Positions 1-9,248 of a stretch of 64,000 nt of DNA are shown here, in pieces. The stretch covers positions 1 through 64,000 of the forward strand of contig JAEESO010000010.1 of the NCBI GenBank assembly GCA_016286385.1. Direction: 5' to 3'. The position numbers and the translations under genes are program-made. This DNA is from Bacteroidales bacterium (GTDB taxonomy: Bacteria > Bacteroidota > Bacteroidia > Bacteroidales > UBA932). The notes under the pieces were generated by a model, which made no database searches, was not told the DNA's origin, and worked only from the letters and a program-made list of their open reading frames with translations. Numbering within the stretch: position 1 is the first letter of the stretch; each line of letters opens with the position of its first letter.

Positions 1-3
1 GCC

Positions 4-20
4 AGGGGCGGGACGCCCCT
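4..20. terminator. GC-rich hairpin at window edge
   Basis: AGGGGCG and CGCCCCT form a 7-bp stem around GGA. It may be the 3' end of a gene lying left of the window. A T-run is not visible. Confidence 0.4.
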
Positions 21-176
21 ATGAGCGCAATTACTGTAAATCAACGGGACGATGAATCGAAGAGAACACCCTATCCTTGCAACTTCTTCAAGCATCACTT
101 GGAAAAGTCATAAGAATAGATAGTAAAAAAGGGGGAAAAGGTAAGCGGTGGAGGTTAAGTTGTTAATATACAATAA

Positions 177-224
177 TTTACAGAGTTATTTGGGAAAACC
201 GGTAATCCCAAACAACTCTGTAAA
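177..224. repeat. Long near-perfect inverted repeat
   Basis: Two 19-nt arms (177-195 and 206-224) pair at 18 of 19 positions around a 10-nt loop. The arms start TTTACAGAGTT and end AACTCTGTAAA. No T-run follows, so it is not a classical terminator. I see no gene in 1-292. The hairpin lies 68 bp downstream of the S9 peptidase stop and could be a transcript-end structure or a small mobile palindrome. Confidence 0.75.
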
Positions 225-292
225 TCACTCAGTATTAGCTATATAGGCTCCACCGCATCGGCATTACGCGTGGGGGGAGGAGGGGGCGTGGG

Positions 293-2503
293 CTATTTCA
301 TCCAGCGGTCAAGCCAGCCGAAGTAGCTGCGGTGCCAGTAGAGGGCGTTCTGGGGCTGGAGGATCCAGTGGTTTTCCTCAGGGAACACTATGAGCTTTGA
401 GGGGACACCCATCATCTGGGCAGCGTTGAAGGCTGCCATGCCTTCATCCACAGGTACGCGGAAGTCCGAGCCGCCGTGGATGCAGAGGATGGGCGTGTGC
501 CAGTTTTGGACCAGTTTGTGAGGGGAGTTGTCGTAGTGCCTTCTGGCCTTGGGAAGTGAGCTCCAGGGGGAACCGCCCTGCTGGATGCCGCCAAAGGTTA
601 CGCCGTCTCCTGCTGCGCCCACCTGATCGGGAGCGTATGCATACTCAAGGGGAGTGCCGCCGTTGTCCCAGTTGGGGAACCACATTTCCTCAGTGGTCAT
701 GTACATGTGCTCCTCATTGAAGATACCCGCATGGGCTATGAAGCAGTCATAGACATCACCGTGGATACCTGCAAGGTAATACACGCTGTAACCGCCATAG
801 GAAGCGCCGCAGGCCGCAACGCCGGAGATATAGGGCTCTGCCTTGATGGCCTTTGCAGCAGAGAGGTAATCCTGCATATTAAGGCCGATATAGTCTCCGG
901 AAATCTGCTCGCACCAGGGCTGCCCGAAGGCTGTTGTTCCGCGCCTGTTGGGAAGCACCACCACATAGCCCTGATGGCACATGAGAAGGTAGTTCCAGCG
1001 GTAGCTCCAGTCCTGGGAAAGCGTGCCCTGAGGGCCTCCGAGGGTAATCTCTATGGCGGGGTAAGTCTTTGCGGGGTCAAACTGCGGAGGATAGAGGACC
1101 CAGGTGAGCATGTCCTGGCCGTCCACGGTCTTTATCATCCTGGCCTCGGTCTCGTGCTTATCCAGCTGGGAGAGGATGTGCTCGTTCTCGAAGGTTATCT
1201 GACGCACGGCATTATCGTTCACGGCCACAAGTTCCGTGGGGAAGTCCATGGACATGAAGGTTGTAAGGAGCGTTCCGTCCTGCTGGATGCCAAAAGGTGA
1301 CCCGAAGTCGAACCACAGATTGTCTGCGGTGAGGCGGAAGATCTCACCTGCATCCGGCACCACGTTGTACACGGCGCCAAGGCCTTCCGTAAGGGCACTG
1401 AAGTAGATGGACTGGCTGTCATCGGCCCAGACGGGAGAGTCTACATTATATTTGAATGAGGCCGATATGTCACGGATGTTCTCCACGGCAGGGTTTGCGC
1501 TCTGGCCTTCAGCGTCTTCCCCATAGATTACATCGGCAAGCATGAGGCGCACTTTATCGGCCTCATAGCCGTCCCTTTCCATAGAAAGCCATGCAAGGCG
1601 GGTGCCGTCCGGGCTCCAGACAGGGTGGGTGTCGTAGCCGCCATCGAAGGTTACCTGGGAGGTTTCTCCGGTGAGGGGGCAGTAGATGAAGATGCAGGTG
1701 TTTGTTGAGAAGGCGTACTCCTTGCCGCTGAGCTTCTTGCAGGAGTAGGCGATATAGCGGCCGTCGGGGCTCCAGCAAAGGTCCGCGATGTCAGAGAACG
1801 GGCCGTTGGGAAGCTCAAACAGCTGCTCTTCCTCCCCAAGGATGTCCATGCCCTCAGTCACAACCCCGTTCACAAGGGGAGCCACAAAGCTGTGGGCAAT
1901 CTCCGTGCGCCAGTGGTCCCAGTGGCGGTACATAAGGTCTTCCGTGGCATAGGCCTTGGCCTTGTCAAGGGCGGGATCCGTGTCTGAAGGCACCTCCACA
2001 TGGCTGTGGACGCCTTTGACGTAGATCATCTGGGACTGGTCCGGGGAGAGGAGGTAATCGTCAATTCCGCCGGGGACATCGGCCCTGAGAGTTCTCTTCC
2101 CAAGCTTTCCGCCCTTCAGCGGGGCTTCCCAGAGCTTCCCACCCTGGAGGAAGAAGACGGATTTTCCGTCAAGGCTCCAGCGTGCGCCTGAGATGCTCTT
2201 TCCGTCCATTGTGAGAGGGGTGGGGTCACCGCCTTCCACGGGGATGGTGAAAAGGTTACGGACGCTGCGGTTTTCCGCAATGGAAGTGTAGCTGACGCCA
2301 TAGAGGATGGTTTTTCCGTCAGGGGAAAGCTGGGGGTCCGAGAGGCGGCCAAGCGATAGGAGCACCTCCGGAGTCATATGCCCGTCCGTAATTTCAATGG
2401 CAGAAGGGCCGATATAACCTTGCTGTGGTTTCATCTGTGTTTGTTTGCAGGCGAGGGCGGCGCAAATGGCGGCGGCCATCGCAAGGGTGAACTTAATTCT
2501 CAT
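293..2503 (-). CDS. S9 family prolyl-oligopeptidase-like lipoprotein peptidase
   Basis: Serine peptidase of the S9 (DPP-IV/acylaminoacyl peptidase) family, 736 residues. The N-terminus is a lipoprotein signal ending in LAC at residue 19, so the mature protein should be lipid-anchored in the envelope. Residues about 50-430 carry repeated PDG/PDGR/WSPDG blade motifs of a beta-propeller. The alpha/beta-hydrolase domain follows, with nucleophile Ser568 in GASYGGY, Asp680 in HGGSDFRVP and His712 in PEENHW, so the triad is complete. The first 11 bases overlap the end of the WYL regulator gene, making it the last gene of a run from rnhA through pdxA. It probably trims proline-containing or N-blocked peptides; exact specificity cannot be read from sequence. 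Confidence 0.9.
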   Translation of the reverse strand: MRIKFTLAMAAAICAALACKQTQMKPQQGYIGPSAIEITDGHMTPEVLLSLGRLSDPQLSPDGKTILYGVSYTSIAENRSVRNLFTIPVEGGDPTPLTMDGKSISGARWSLDGKSVFFLQGGKLWEAPLKGGKLGKRTLRADVPGGIDDYLLSPDQSQMIYVKGVHSHVEVPSDTDPALDKAKAYATEDLMYRHWDHWRTEIAHSFVAPLVNGVVTEGMDILGEEEQLFELPNGPFSDIADLCWSPDGRYIAYSCKKLSGKEYAFSTNTCIFIYCPLTGETSQVTFDGGYDTHPVWSPDGTRLAWLSMERDGYEADKVRLMLADVIYGEDAEGQSANPAVENIRDISASFKYNVDSPVWADDSQSIYFSALTEGLGAVYNVVPDAGEIFRLTADNLWFDFGSPFGIQQDGTLLTTFMSMDFPTELVAVNDNAVRQITFENEHILSQLDKHETEARMIKTVDGQDMLTWVLYPPQFDPAKTYPAIEITLGGPQGTLSQDWSYRWNYLLMCHQGYVVVLPNRRGTTAFGQPWCEQISGDYIGLNMQDYLSAAKAIKAEPYISGVAACGASYGGYSVYYLAGIHGDVYDCFIAHAGIFNEEHMYMTTEEMWFPNWDNGGTPLEYAYAPDQVGAAGDGVTFGGIQQGGSPWSSLPKARRHYDNSPHKLVQNWHTPILCIHGGSDFRVPVDEGMAAFNAAQMMGVPSKLIVFPEENHWILQPQNALYWHRSYFGWLDRWMK

Positions 2504-3398
2504 ATTGTTTCAAAGCTTTTTTCAATTCTTCCATGACGGCTTTTCTAAGGCTCAGGGGCTCCAGCACTTCCAGGCGGTCTCCGCGCTTGCACAGTTCCAT
2601 GATGAATCCGGGGTTGGGGATGAGGGTCATGGCGTAGATGCATGAGCTTGAATCCTTTGAAAGGAGTACCTGGCTGGGATGGAGGGGAAGGTCTTCAAGG
2701 TATGCGGCTTCACGGAGGGTGGTGCGTATCTTCACCAGAACGGGCTTTTCACCTTCCGGGAGATAGATGCCGAAACTGGGCTGGAAGAGTTTTTCCACGC
2801 TGAACCCGGCGGGCATCTTGAAATGGTCTCCGTTACGCCTTAGGCCGGCAATGCGGTCAAGTGCGAAGGTGCGGAGATCCCCGGCGCTTTCGCTGTAGGC
2901 AACAACGTACCAGCGCTTCTCGAATTCCTTCAGGGCATAGGGACGTATGGTCCTGAGGTCCGTTTCCGTACTCAGGTATTTGCGGTATTCTATTGAGAGC
3001 ACTGCATTATCCAGCATGGCTTCCATGATGGATGTGAGGTATTTATGTCCGGAGGGGATCTCCTCTACGCTCACGCGGCCGCTGAGGCGCTCCTGCCCAA
3101 GGGTGAGGAGGCTCCTTACCGTGAAAGTATCTATGAGGTACTCTGTTGCGGCGCGTTTGTCCACGGCGCTTTCCCCGGCGTCTATGTAGTACCGGTTGGT
3201 GCTTCTGTCGCAGGTTATCTCAACCCCGAAAACCTCAGCCACGGCCGCCCTGTGATTCACAAAGGTGCGGCGGGGGTAAGGCTCTCGGTATCGGCCCTCC
3301 CATCTGTCCTGGAGCTCCTGAAGGGACAAGCCCGCACTTCCGGCCTCAATGAAAGTCTGGACCAGGAAAACGTACTTGTCTATGAGCTCCGGAACCAT
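2493..3398 (-). CDS. WYL-domain transcriptional regulator
   Basis: A 301-residue protein with an N-terminal winged-helix-like region (about 1-75), a central WYL domain (about 125-215) showing the W-Y-V-V-A-Y signature followed by a TFALDRI strand, and a C-terminal WCX-like extension. WYL proteins are DNA-binding regulators whose WYL domain binds ligands such as nucleic acids or nucleotides. It lies 2 bp downstream of pdxA and overlaps the S9 peptidase start, so it is probably co-transcribed with both. The target is unknown. Nothing in the context (no CRISPR or defence genes) links it to a known WYL function. Confidence 0.85.
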   Translation of the reverse strand: MVPELIDKYVFLVQTFIEAGSAGLSLQELQDRWEGRYREPYPRRTFVNHRAAVAEVFGVEITCDRSTNRYYIDAGESAVDKRAATEYLIDTFTVRSLLTLGQERLSGRVSVEEIPSGHKYLTSIMEAMLDNAVLSIEYRKYLSTETDLRTIRPYALKEFEKRWYVVAYSESAGDLRTFALDRIAGLRRNGDHFKMPAGFSVEKLFQPSFGIYLPEGEKPVLVKIRTTLREAAYLEDLPLHPSQVLLSKDSSSCIYAMTLIPNPGFIMELCKRGDRLEVLEPLSLRKAVMEELKKALKQYEN

Positions 3399-3400
3399 AG

Positions 3401-4441
3401 CTATTCCTCTTTCAGGCGGCCTTCCATGAGGGTGTCGTACTGGAGGCGGCGGCGGAAGATGTCAATTGCCGTGTAGATGGCGCTCATCATGGAACGGGGA
3501 TCTGCTTCGTCGCGGCCGGCCATCTCATAGGCGGTGCCGTGGTCCGGGGAAGTGCGAACAACCGGAAGGCCGGCGGTGAAATTCACGCCCTCCGCAAAGG
3601 CAATTGCCTTGAACGGCGCCAGGCCCTGGTCATGGTACATGGCAAGGGTGGCGTCAAAGCGGGAATAGTTTCCAAGGCCGAAAAAGCCGTCGGGGGAGTA
3701 CGGACCAAAGGCCTGGATGCCCTGGGCCTGCGCTTCCTTCACGGCGGGGAGGATGATGTTCTGCTCTTCGTCGCCAAGAAGGCCTCCGTCTCCGCAGTGG
3801 GGGTTGAGGCCAAGGACCGCAATCTTGGGGTCGTTTATGCCGAAGTCCCTTTCAAGGGATGCCTTCATTATCTTGAGCTTTCCAACGATGCTGTCCTTGG
3901 AAATGGCCTTGGGGACGTCCCTCAGGGGAATATGGCCCGTCACGACGCCAACCTTGAGCTGGTCCGAGACCATGATCATGGTGACGTCATCGGCCCCGAA
4001 TTCCTTCTGGAGATACTCCGTGTGGCCGGTGTTGGCAAAGCCCTCCGCGTTCATGGCCCTCTTGTTGATGGGGGCGGTGACAAGCACGTCTATGAGGCCG
4101 TCCTTGAGGTCCTTAACCGCAGCCTGAAGCGCCGTGATGGCGTTTTTGGCGCTTTCCGGGGTGCTCTGGCCGGGCTCTGCGTAGATGCTGTCAGGGAGGC
4201 AGTTCACAAGGTTTATCTTGCGCTGCTTTGCATCTTTGGCCGATGAAATGACATTGATATCCATGGACTCAATGTTGTGGAGGGTCTTGCGGTAGAAGCC
4301 CATGAGCTTAGAGGAGCCGTACACCACGGGGGTGAAGGAGTCAAGGCTGCGTTCATCGGCCAGGGATTTTATGATTACTTCGTATCCTATTCCGTTGCTG
4401 TCGCCCTGCGTAATTCCGACGACAAGTTTTGGTAATGCCAT
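3401..4441 (-). CDS. pdxA: 4-hydroxythreonine-4-phosphate dehydrogenase PdxA
   Basis: Oxidises 4-phosphohydroxy-L-threonine in the DXP-dependent branch of pyridoxal 5'-phosphate synthesis, in the cytoplasm. The sequence shows the family start GITQGDSNGIGYE, the metal-binding THTEYL segment, the NPHCGDGG block and the MYHDQGLAPFK block with its metal-binding His. I chose the ATG at 4441 (346 residues, reading MALPKLVVGITQGD) because the frame further upstream runs into rnhA and has no family similarity. The start sits 1 bp after the rnhA stop, so translation is probably coupled. No other pdx gene is in the window. Confidence 0.95.
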   Translation of the reverse strand: MALPKLVVGITQGDSNGIGYEVIIKSLADERSLDSFTPVVYGSSKLMGFYRKTLHNIESMDINVISSAKDAKQRKINLVNCLPDSIYAEPGQSTPESAKNAITALQAAVKDLKDGLIDVLVTAPINKRAMNAEGFANTGHTEYLQKEFGADDVTMIMVSDQLKVGVVTGHIPLRDVPKAISKDSIVGKLKIMKASLERDFGINDPKIAVLGLNPHCGDGGLLGDEEQNIILPAVKEAQAQGIQAFGPYSPDGFFGLGNYSRFDATLAMYHDQGLAPFKAIAFAEGVNFTAGLPVVRTSPDHGTAYEMAGRDEADPRSMMSAIYTAIDIFRRRLQYDTLMEGRLKEE

Positions 4442-4442
4442 A

Positions 4443-4928
4443 TTATAGTAGTTGTGTAGATTGTTCTTCCAAATAGCCGGTATCCTCCGGGAGGTCCGGC
4501 TGATGATAAGCGGCCACGGCAAGGGCGTCGCAGCGCTCGTTTTCCGGGTGGCCGGCGTGGCCCTTTATCCAGTGGAAGGCCACGCGGTGTTTATGGTAGA
4601 CTGCGTCGAACCTGAGCCACAGGTCCACGTTCTTTTTCTTTTTGAAGCCGGTGCGCTTCCACTGCTCCAGCCAGCCTTCGTTGAGGGCCTTAACCACATA
4701 GGATGAGTCACTTACCACATGGACCTCTGCGTTTTCCCACTTTATCTGTTCAAGGCCGATTATCACCGCCAGGAGCTCCATCCGGTTGTTGGTGGTTAGG
4801 CGGAAACCTCCGGAGATTTCCTTCTGGAGGGAGCCGCAGCGGAGCACTATCCCGTATCCTCCGGGACCGGGATTCCCGCTGGCTGCACCGTCCGTAAAAA
4901 GGTATATGGGAGGCTTTGACTGGTTCAT
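4443..4928 (-). CDS. rnhA: Ribonuclease HI
   Basis: RNase HI of 161 residues that cuts the RNA strand of RNA-DNA hybrids. The catalytic carboxylates are visible: Asp13 in LFTDGAASGNPG, Glu in NNRMELLAV, Asp in VVSDSSYV and the final Asp in NERCDALA, with the HAGHPEN loop before it. The C-terminal WIKGHAGH segment is typical. The start at 4928 (MNQSKPP) is preferred: a promoter element TATCTTTG lies five bases upstream, so longer N-termini would overlap the promoter. First gene of the leftward run with pdxA. Confidence 0.95.
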   Translation of the reverse strand: MNQSKPPIYLFTDGAASGNPGPGGYGIVLRCGSLQKEISGGFRLTTNNRMELLAVIIGLEQIKWENAEVHVVSDSSYVVKALNEGWLEQWKRTGFKKKKNVDLWLRFDAVYHKHRVAFHWIKGHAGHPENERCDALAVAAYHQPDLPEDTGYLEEQSTQLL

Positions 4929-4933
4929 ATATG

Positions 4934-4941
4934 CAAAGATA
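4934..4941 (-). promoter_or_regulatory. Bacteroidales -7 element for rnhA
   Basis: TATCTTTG on the minus strand, 5 nt before the rnhA ATG, matches TAnnTTTG. The transcript would be almost leaderless. Confidence 0.65.
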
Positions 4942-4973
4942 AGAAAAATCTTGGCGGTCTCTAAAAAAATTAG

Positions 4974-4981
4974 TAAATTTG
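4974..4981 (+). promoter_or_regulatory. Bacteroidales -7 element for gapA
   Basis: TAAATTTG with TTGG 19 nt upstream (4951-4954). It is divergent from the rnhA promoter in a 106-bp gap and leaves a leader of about 45 nt. Confidence 0.6.
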
Positions 4982-5019
4982 CCCCGATAAAAATGAAATA
5001 TCGTTTAACAAACAAATAA

Positions 5020-6033
<1,014 letters not shown>

Positions 6034-6062
6034 TAATCCCCTGTTTACCTTGTGTAACGCTA

Positions 6063-6093
6063 AGAGGTGGCCTTTGTGGTCACCTCTTTTTTT
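6063..6093 (+). terminator. gapA rho-independent terminator
   Basis: AGAGGTGGCC pairs with GGTCACCTCT (one G-T pair) around TTTGT, followed by a run of seven T. Confidence 0.9.
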
Positions 6094-6120
6094 GTGTGCT
6101 GTGCCCCTGGTGGTTATTTG

Positions 6121-6161
6121 CCGATGATTTCCTCTGCGGCGCGGAGGGAGGCGCCGGGACC
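6121..6161 (-). repeat. Inverted copy of the lpxB 3' end
   Basis: These 41 bases are exactly the reverse complement of 8792-8832, the last codons of lpxB. Weaker similarity continues for about 25 bases beyond, as if this were a decayed lpxB fragment in antisense. A shorter 17-bp part recurs at 6827-6843. Confidence 0.85.
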
Positions 6162-6204
6162 AGCCAGGGACACGGCACAATTTTTGAGTCCTGGAATGCC
6201 CGGA

Positions 6205-6819
6205 ATGAATTGTAAATGGCTCTATATGCTTGTGCTGCTGATGGCAAGTGCCATCGGCCTGAATGCTCAGGAAAAGGTGGACACATCGGCCATAAAGCCA
6301 AAGCCTGTTCCGGTGACGGTCTCTCCCATCTTCCAAAACAGTATGGCCCCTTTCTTTCCGGTCCTTTCAACGGAGCATCCGGAAAGCAAAGAAGAACGTG
6401 CGGCCAGAATAAATCTGGAGACATACCAGCGTGTAATGGAATCCGTTAATCAGTATCTCGCTCCTTATACTCCTCCTCATCTTTCAAATACCCAGAAGGC
6501 ACTACTGTTTGTTGCCGGACTTTTCCTCTCCAGTCCATACAAGTTCCGCCCCGGCACCGTTCCCGTGATGAATGGCTCAAACCCGTATATGTATGCTGTT
6601 ACGCCGGGGATGGCACCTTATGAGCATCCCTATTCTCCGGAGGCATTCCCGCAATGCATCAGAACCGAACTTGACTTCAGCACGGGGACATACAAACAAG
6701 TGATGGTAAAATGGGACGAATTTGAAAAAAACGCCGCCAGAAGTTTCGGCGGACCGTACAGGCTGGACCCTGTTCCAAAGTTCCGCTACAACAATTCAAT
6801 GGACAATATTATCCCCTGA
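6205..6819 (+). CDS. Secreted protein of unknown function
   Basis: A 204-residue protein (start MNCKWLYML) with a clear Sec signal peptide ending near GLNAQ, so it is probably periplasmic or outer-membrane associated. The mature part is rich in Pro and aromatic residues and shows no domain I recognise; no lipobox cysteine is present. Earlier in-frame starts are less likely because that DNA is an antisense lpxB fragment. The gene is bracketed by 17-bp direct repeats (6127-6143 and 6827-6843), which suggests it was inserted here. Signal peptide confidence is high; function is unknown. Confidence 0.75.
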   Translation: MNCKWLYMLVLLMASAIGLNAQEKVDTSAIKPKPVPVTVSPIFQNSMAPFFPVLSTEHPESKEERAARINLETYQRVMESVNQYLAPYTPPHLSNTQKALLFVAGLFLSSPYKFRPGTVPVMNGSNPYMYAVTPGMAPYEHPYSPEAFPQCIRTELDFSTGTYKQVMVKWDEFEKNAARSFGGPYRLDPVPKFRYNNSMDNIIP

Positions 6820-6826
6820 ACCAATT

Positions 6827-6843
6827 ATTTCCTCTGCGGCGCG
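6827..6843. repeat. Second short copy of the lpxB-tail sequence
   Basis: ATTTCCTCTGCGGCGCG repeats 6127-6143 exactly, 700 bp apart, and matches the reverse complement of 8810-8826. Confidence 0.75.
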
Positions 6844-6872
6844 TGCAGCCTGCTTTTTTGCTTCTTTTTTGT

Positions 6873-6880
6873 TATCTTTG
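6873..6880 (+). promoter_or_regulatory. -7 element for surE-lpxB
   Basis: TATCTTTG 4 nt before the surE ATG, so the mRNA is probably leaderless or nearly so. Confidence 0.65.
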
Positions 6881-6884
6881 CCGT

Positions 6885-7703
6885 ATGAAAATACTCCTTT
6901 GCAACGATGACGGCTACAAGGCGCGCGGCCTGCACGTCCTGGCCCAGATTATGTCCGGGTTCGGGGATGTGACGGTGGTAGCTCCCAAGTTCCATCAGAG
7001 CGCTATGTCCTGCGCTGTGTCGCTGGGCGTTAAGCAACTGGCCTACAAGGACCTCCCGGAGGAGGGACCCGGCAGGTGGACTTACCTTGACGCCACTCCG
7101 GCATCGTGCGTGAAATTCGGTCTGGAATACAAGTATGACCACCGTGACCCGGACCTTGTGGTTACCGGCATCAATCACGGCACAAACGCTTCCACGGCTG
7201 CAAATTACAGCGCTACTCTTGGCGCCGCGGAGGAAGCCGCCATAAACGGCATTAAGGCAGTGGGAGTGTCCCTCTGCGATTTCCGTCCGGATGCAGATTT
7301 TTCCGCCGTTCAGGCAATGCTTCCGGAGATTATGAGAAAGCTCCTTGAGGACTGGCCGGAAAACCGCCCGGGACTTGTCTATAACATCAACTTCCCGGCA
7401 GTGCCGCTGGAAGATATAAAGGGCGTGAAGTATGCCCGCCAGGGTTTGGGCCACTGGGAGAAGGAGTTCGAGGCCTGGGACGAAGGAAGCCTTGGCGCCC
7501 TCAACGATTCCTTCCTGTGGCAGCACTACCGTGTTAACCTTGAAGACGGTGAAAAGGCCGTGTTTATGAGAGGAACCTTCATCAACGACGACGAAGATTC
7601 AGATACCGCGGACCACCTCCTCCTGGAGCAGGGCTGGGTAACCATAGTTCCCCTAAATGTCTTGATGACAGATATGGTGGAGTATCACAGACGCACAAAA
7701 TGA
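6885..7703 (+). CDS. surE: 5'/3'-nucleotidase SurE
   Basis: SurE-family metal-dependent nucleoside monophosphate phosphatase of 272 residues. The N-terminal metal site reads LLCNDDGYKARG (Asp8, Asp9), followed by VAPKFHQSAM and GINHGTNAS, both family blocks. The start at 6885 places the NDD motif at the usual distance from the N-terminus. It overlaps lpxB by 4 bp (ATGA), so the two form an operon. Confidence 0.95.
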   Translation: MKILLCNDDGYKARGLHVLAQIMSGFGDVTVVAPKFHQSAMSCAVSLGVKQLAYKDLPEEGPGRWTYLDATPASCVKFGLEYKYDHRDPDLVVTGINHGTNASTAANYSATLGAAEEAAINGIKAVGVSLCDFRPDADFSAVQAMLPEIMRKLLEDWPENRPGLVYNINFPAVPLEDIKGVKYARQGLGHWEKEFEAWDEGSLGALNDSFLWQHYRVNLEDGEKAVFMRGTFINDDEDSDTADHLLLEQGWVTIVPLNVLMTDMVEYHRRTK

Positions 7704-8857
7704 AGTATTACATCATAGCGGGAGAGGCATCAGGAGACCTTCATGGGTCAAACCTGATGAAGGGTCTTTATGCAAAGGACCCTAAGGCCGATATCCGCTT
7801 CTGGGGAGGCGGACTTATGGATGCCGTTTACAAGGAGCACCAGGGCGGTGATGGCCTTGTGAAAGACTACCGTGAAGGCGCAGTCCTTGGCTTTGTGGAG
7901 ATTCTCCTCAGCGCCCGCTCCCTGATGAAAAAGATTCAGTTCTGCGAGGATGATATATCGGCCTGGAAACCGGACGCTGTAATTCTCATTGATTATCCCG
8001 GCTTCAACCTCCGGATTGCAGAATTTGCGCACAAGGCTGGCTTTAAGGTATATTATTATATAGTGCCCAAAGTCTGGGCCTCCCGCGAAGGCCGTATCCG
8101 GAAGCTGAAGGAGTACGTAGATAAACTCCTCATAGTCTTTCCCTTTGAGATTCCGTACTTTGAGGGTAAGGGCGTACCCGTCACCTATGTTGGGAATCCG
8201 CTCATAGACGCCATAGAGGAAAGCCCTGCAATGAAGGAGTCCAAGGCCTCGTTCCTTGAGCGCACCGGCCTCCCTGACGCTCCCTGGATCACCCTCCTTG
8301 CCGGTTCCCGCAGCCACGAGATAAAGGCAATGATGCCCGTCTTTATGGAACTGGCCGATAAATGGCACGCCTCCCACCCCGATATGCACTTTGTCATTGC
8401 CGGGGCGCCTTCCCGCTCGGCCTCGGATTATGACCTTGGCGGCAGGGTCTTTGTCCACCTTGTCTTTGGGGAGACTTACGGAGCGCTTAGGCACGCATCG
8501 GCCGCGGTCATTAATTCCGGCACGGCATCACTTGAGGCTGCGCTTATCGGCACGCCTCAGGTTGTGGGCTACCGTATGGCCTACGGCACCTACGTTATGC
8601 TCAAAGGGATGATCAAGGTGAAGTTCATCTCCCTTGCCAACCTTATCATCGACCGCGCCGCCTTCCGTGAACTCCTTCAGGATTACTTTACGGCCGATAA
8701 CCTCTACGCGGAACTTGACCGCATCCTCACAGACTCATCCTACAGCGCCCGTATGAAGGCCGATTACACGGAAATCCGCCGTCTCCTTGGCGGTCCCGGC
8801 GCCTCCCTCCGCGCCGCAGAGGAAATCATCGGCGAAGTGTCGCAGGTCCCGGAGTAG
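7700..8857 (+). CDS. lpxB: Lipid-A-disaccharide synthase
   Basis: LpxB (GT19), 385 residues, joins UDP-2,3-diacylglucosamine to lipid X in lipid A synthesis at the inner membrane. Family blocks visible are the N-terminal GEASGDLHGSNLM, IDYPGFNLRIA, YYIVPKVWASREGR, TYVGNPL, LAGSRSHEI and NSGTASLEAAL. The last codons and the stop lie inside the GTCGCAGGTC repeat cluster that fills the following intergenic region, so the extreme C-terminus (EVSQVPE) is encoded by repeat DNA. The segment 8792-8832 is duplicated in inverse orientation upstream of the 6.2-kb gene. Confidence 0.96.
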   Translation: MKYYIIAGEASGDLHGSNLMKGLYAKDPKADIRFWGGGLMDAVYKEHQGGDGLVKDYREGAVLGFVEILLSARSLMKKIQFCEDDISAWKPDAVILIDYPGFNLRIAEFAHKAGFKVYYYIVPKVWASREGRIRKLKEYVDKLLIVFPFEIPYFEGKGVPVTYVGNPLIDAIEESPAMKESKASFLERTGLPDAPWITLLAGSRSHEIKAMMPVFMELADKWHASHPDMHFVIAGAPSRSASDYDLGGRVFVHLVFGETYGALRHASAAVINSGTASLEAALIGTPQVVGYRMAYGTYVMLKGMIKVKFISLANLIIDRAAFRELLQDYFTADNLYAELDRILTDSSYSARMKADYTEIRRLLGGPGASLRAAEEIIGEVSQVPE

Positions 8858-9001
8858 AGTGTCGCAGGTCCAGGGCCAAAGTGTCGCAGGTCTGCATTTT
8901 TGCTGTCACCTGCGACTTAAATCGGCTTCAGGGGCAAAAAACCGTCGCGGGTCCGGCCGATTTTGCAGACCTGCGACGTTTCAGCGGAGGACCTGCGACA
9001 C
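8837..9001. repeat. Nested GTCGCAGGTC repeat cluster
   Basis: Three copies of GTGTCGCAGGTC (8837, 8859, 8881) are followed by three inverted copies (8907-8916, 8968-8978, 8989-9001) and one degenerate direct copy (8943-8953). They can fold as two hairpins inside a larger 13-bp stem (8837-8849 with 8989-9001). Apart from this cluster and the terminator at 9090-9130, I see no gene in 8858-9128. Confidence 0.85.
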
Positions 9002-9089
9002 GGCTAACTGTAGGTGAGCTCGGAGGCCGCAGGCCGACAAGGGGGTGTTTGAGGGGGCGGAGCCCCTTCAATAAAGTGAAACGGAATTG

Positions 9090-9130
9090 TACAAAAAAAG
9101 CAGACTGCCAAGCAGCCTGCTTTTTTTGTA
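9090..9130. terminator. Bidirectional terminator between lpxB and tRNA-Glu
   Basis: TACAAAAAAAGCAG (9090-9103) pairs perfectly with CTGCTTTTTTTGTA (9117-9130). The A/T tracts give a T-run in both directions, and it touches the tRNA 3' end. Confidence 0.85.
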
Positions 9131-9200
9131 CTGGGTAGGAGAATCGAACTCCTATTGCGAGATTGAGAATCTCGAGTACTAACCGTTATACGAACCCAGC
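9129..9200 (-). tRNA. tRNA-Glu (CTC)
   Basis: 72-nt cloverleaf on the minus strand: acceptor GCTGGGT/ACCCAGT (G-T first pair), anticodon stem CGAGA/TCTCG with loop TTCTCAA giving anticodon CTC, T-stem AGGAG/CTCCT with TTCGATT. CCA is not encoded. CTC reads only GAG, so a second tRNA-Glu (TTC) must exist elsewhere. Confidence 0.93.
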
Positions 9201-9214
9201 ATGCGTTGGGAGTG

Positions 9215-9245
9215 CAAAGGTACGTAAAAAATCTGATTCTCCAAA
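9215..9245 (-). promoter_or_regulatory. Promoter of tRNA-Glu
   Basis: Exact TTTG-N19-TACCTTTG on the minus strand (CAAAGGTA at 9215-9222, CAAA at 9242-9245). Confidence 0.8.
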
Positions 9246-9248
9246 TTT

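Noticed and set aside
6067..6204. Longer N-terminus for the 6.2-kb secreted protein
   Set aside because: That stretch begins in the gapA terminator and is an antisense copy of the lpxB end; the signal peptide starts at 6205.
8837..9001. CRISPR array
   Set aside because: Repeats are only 10-13 nt, occur in both orientations, and the spacing is irregular; no cas gene is present.
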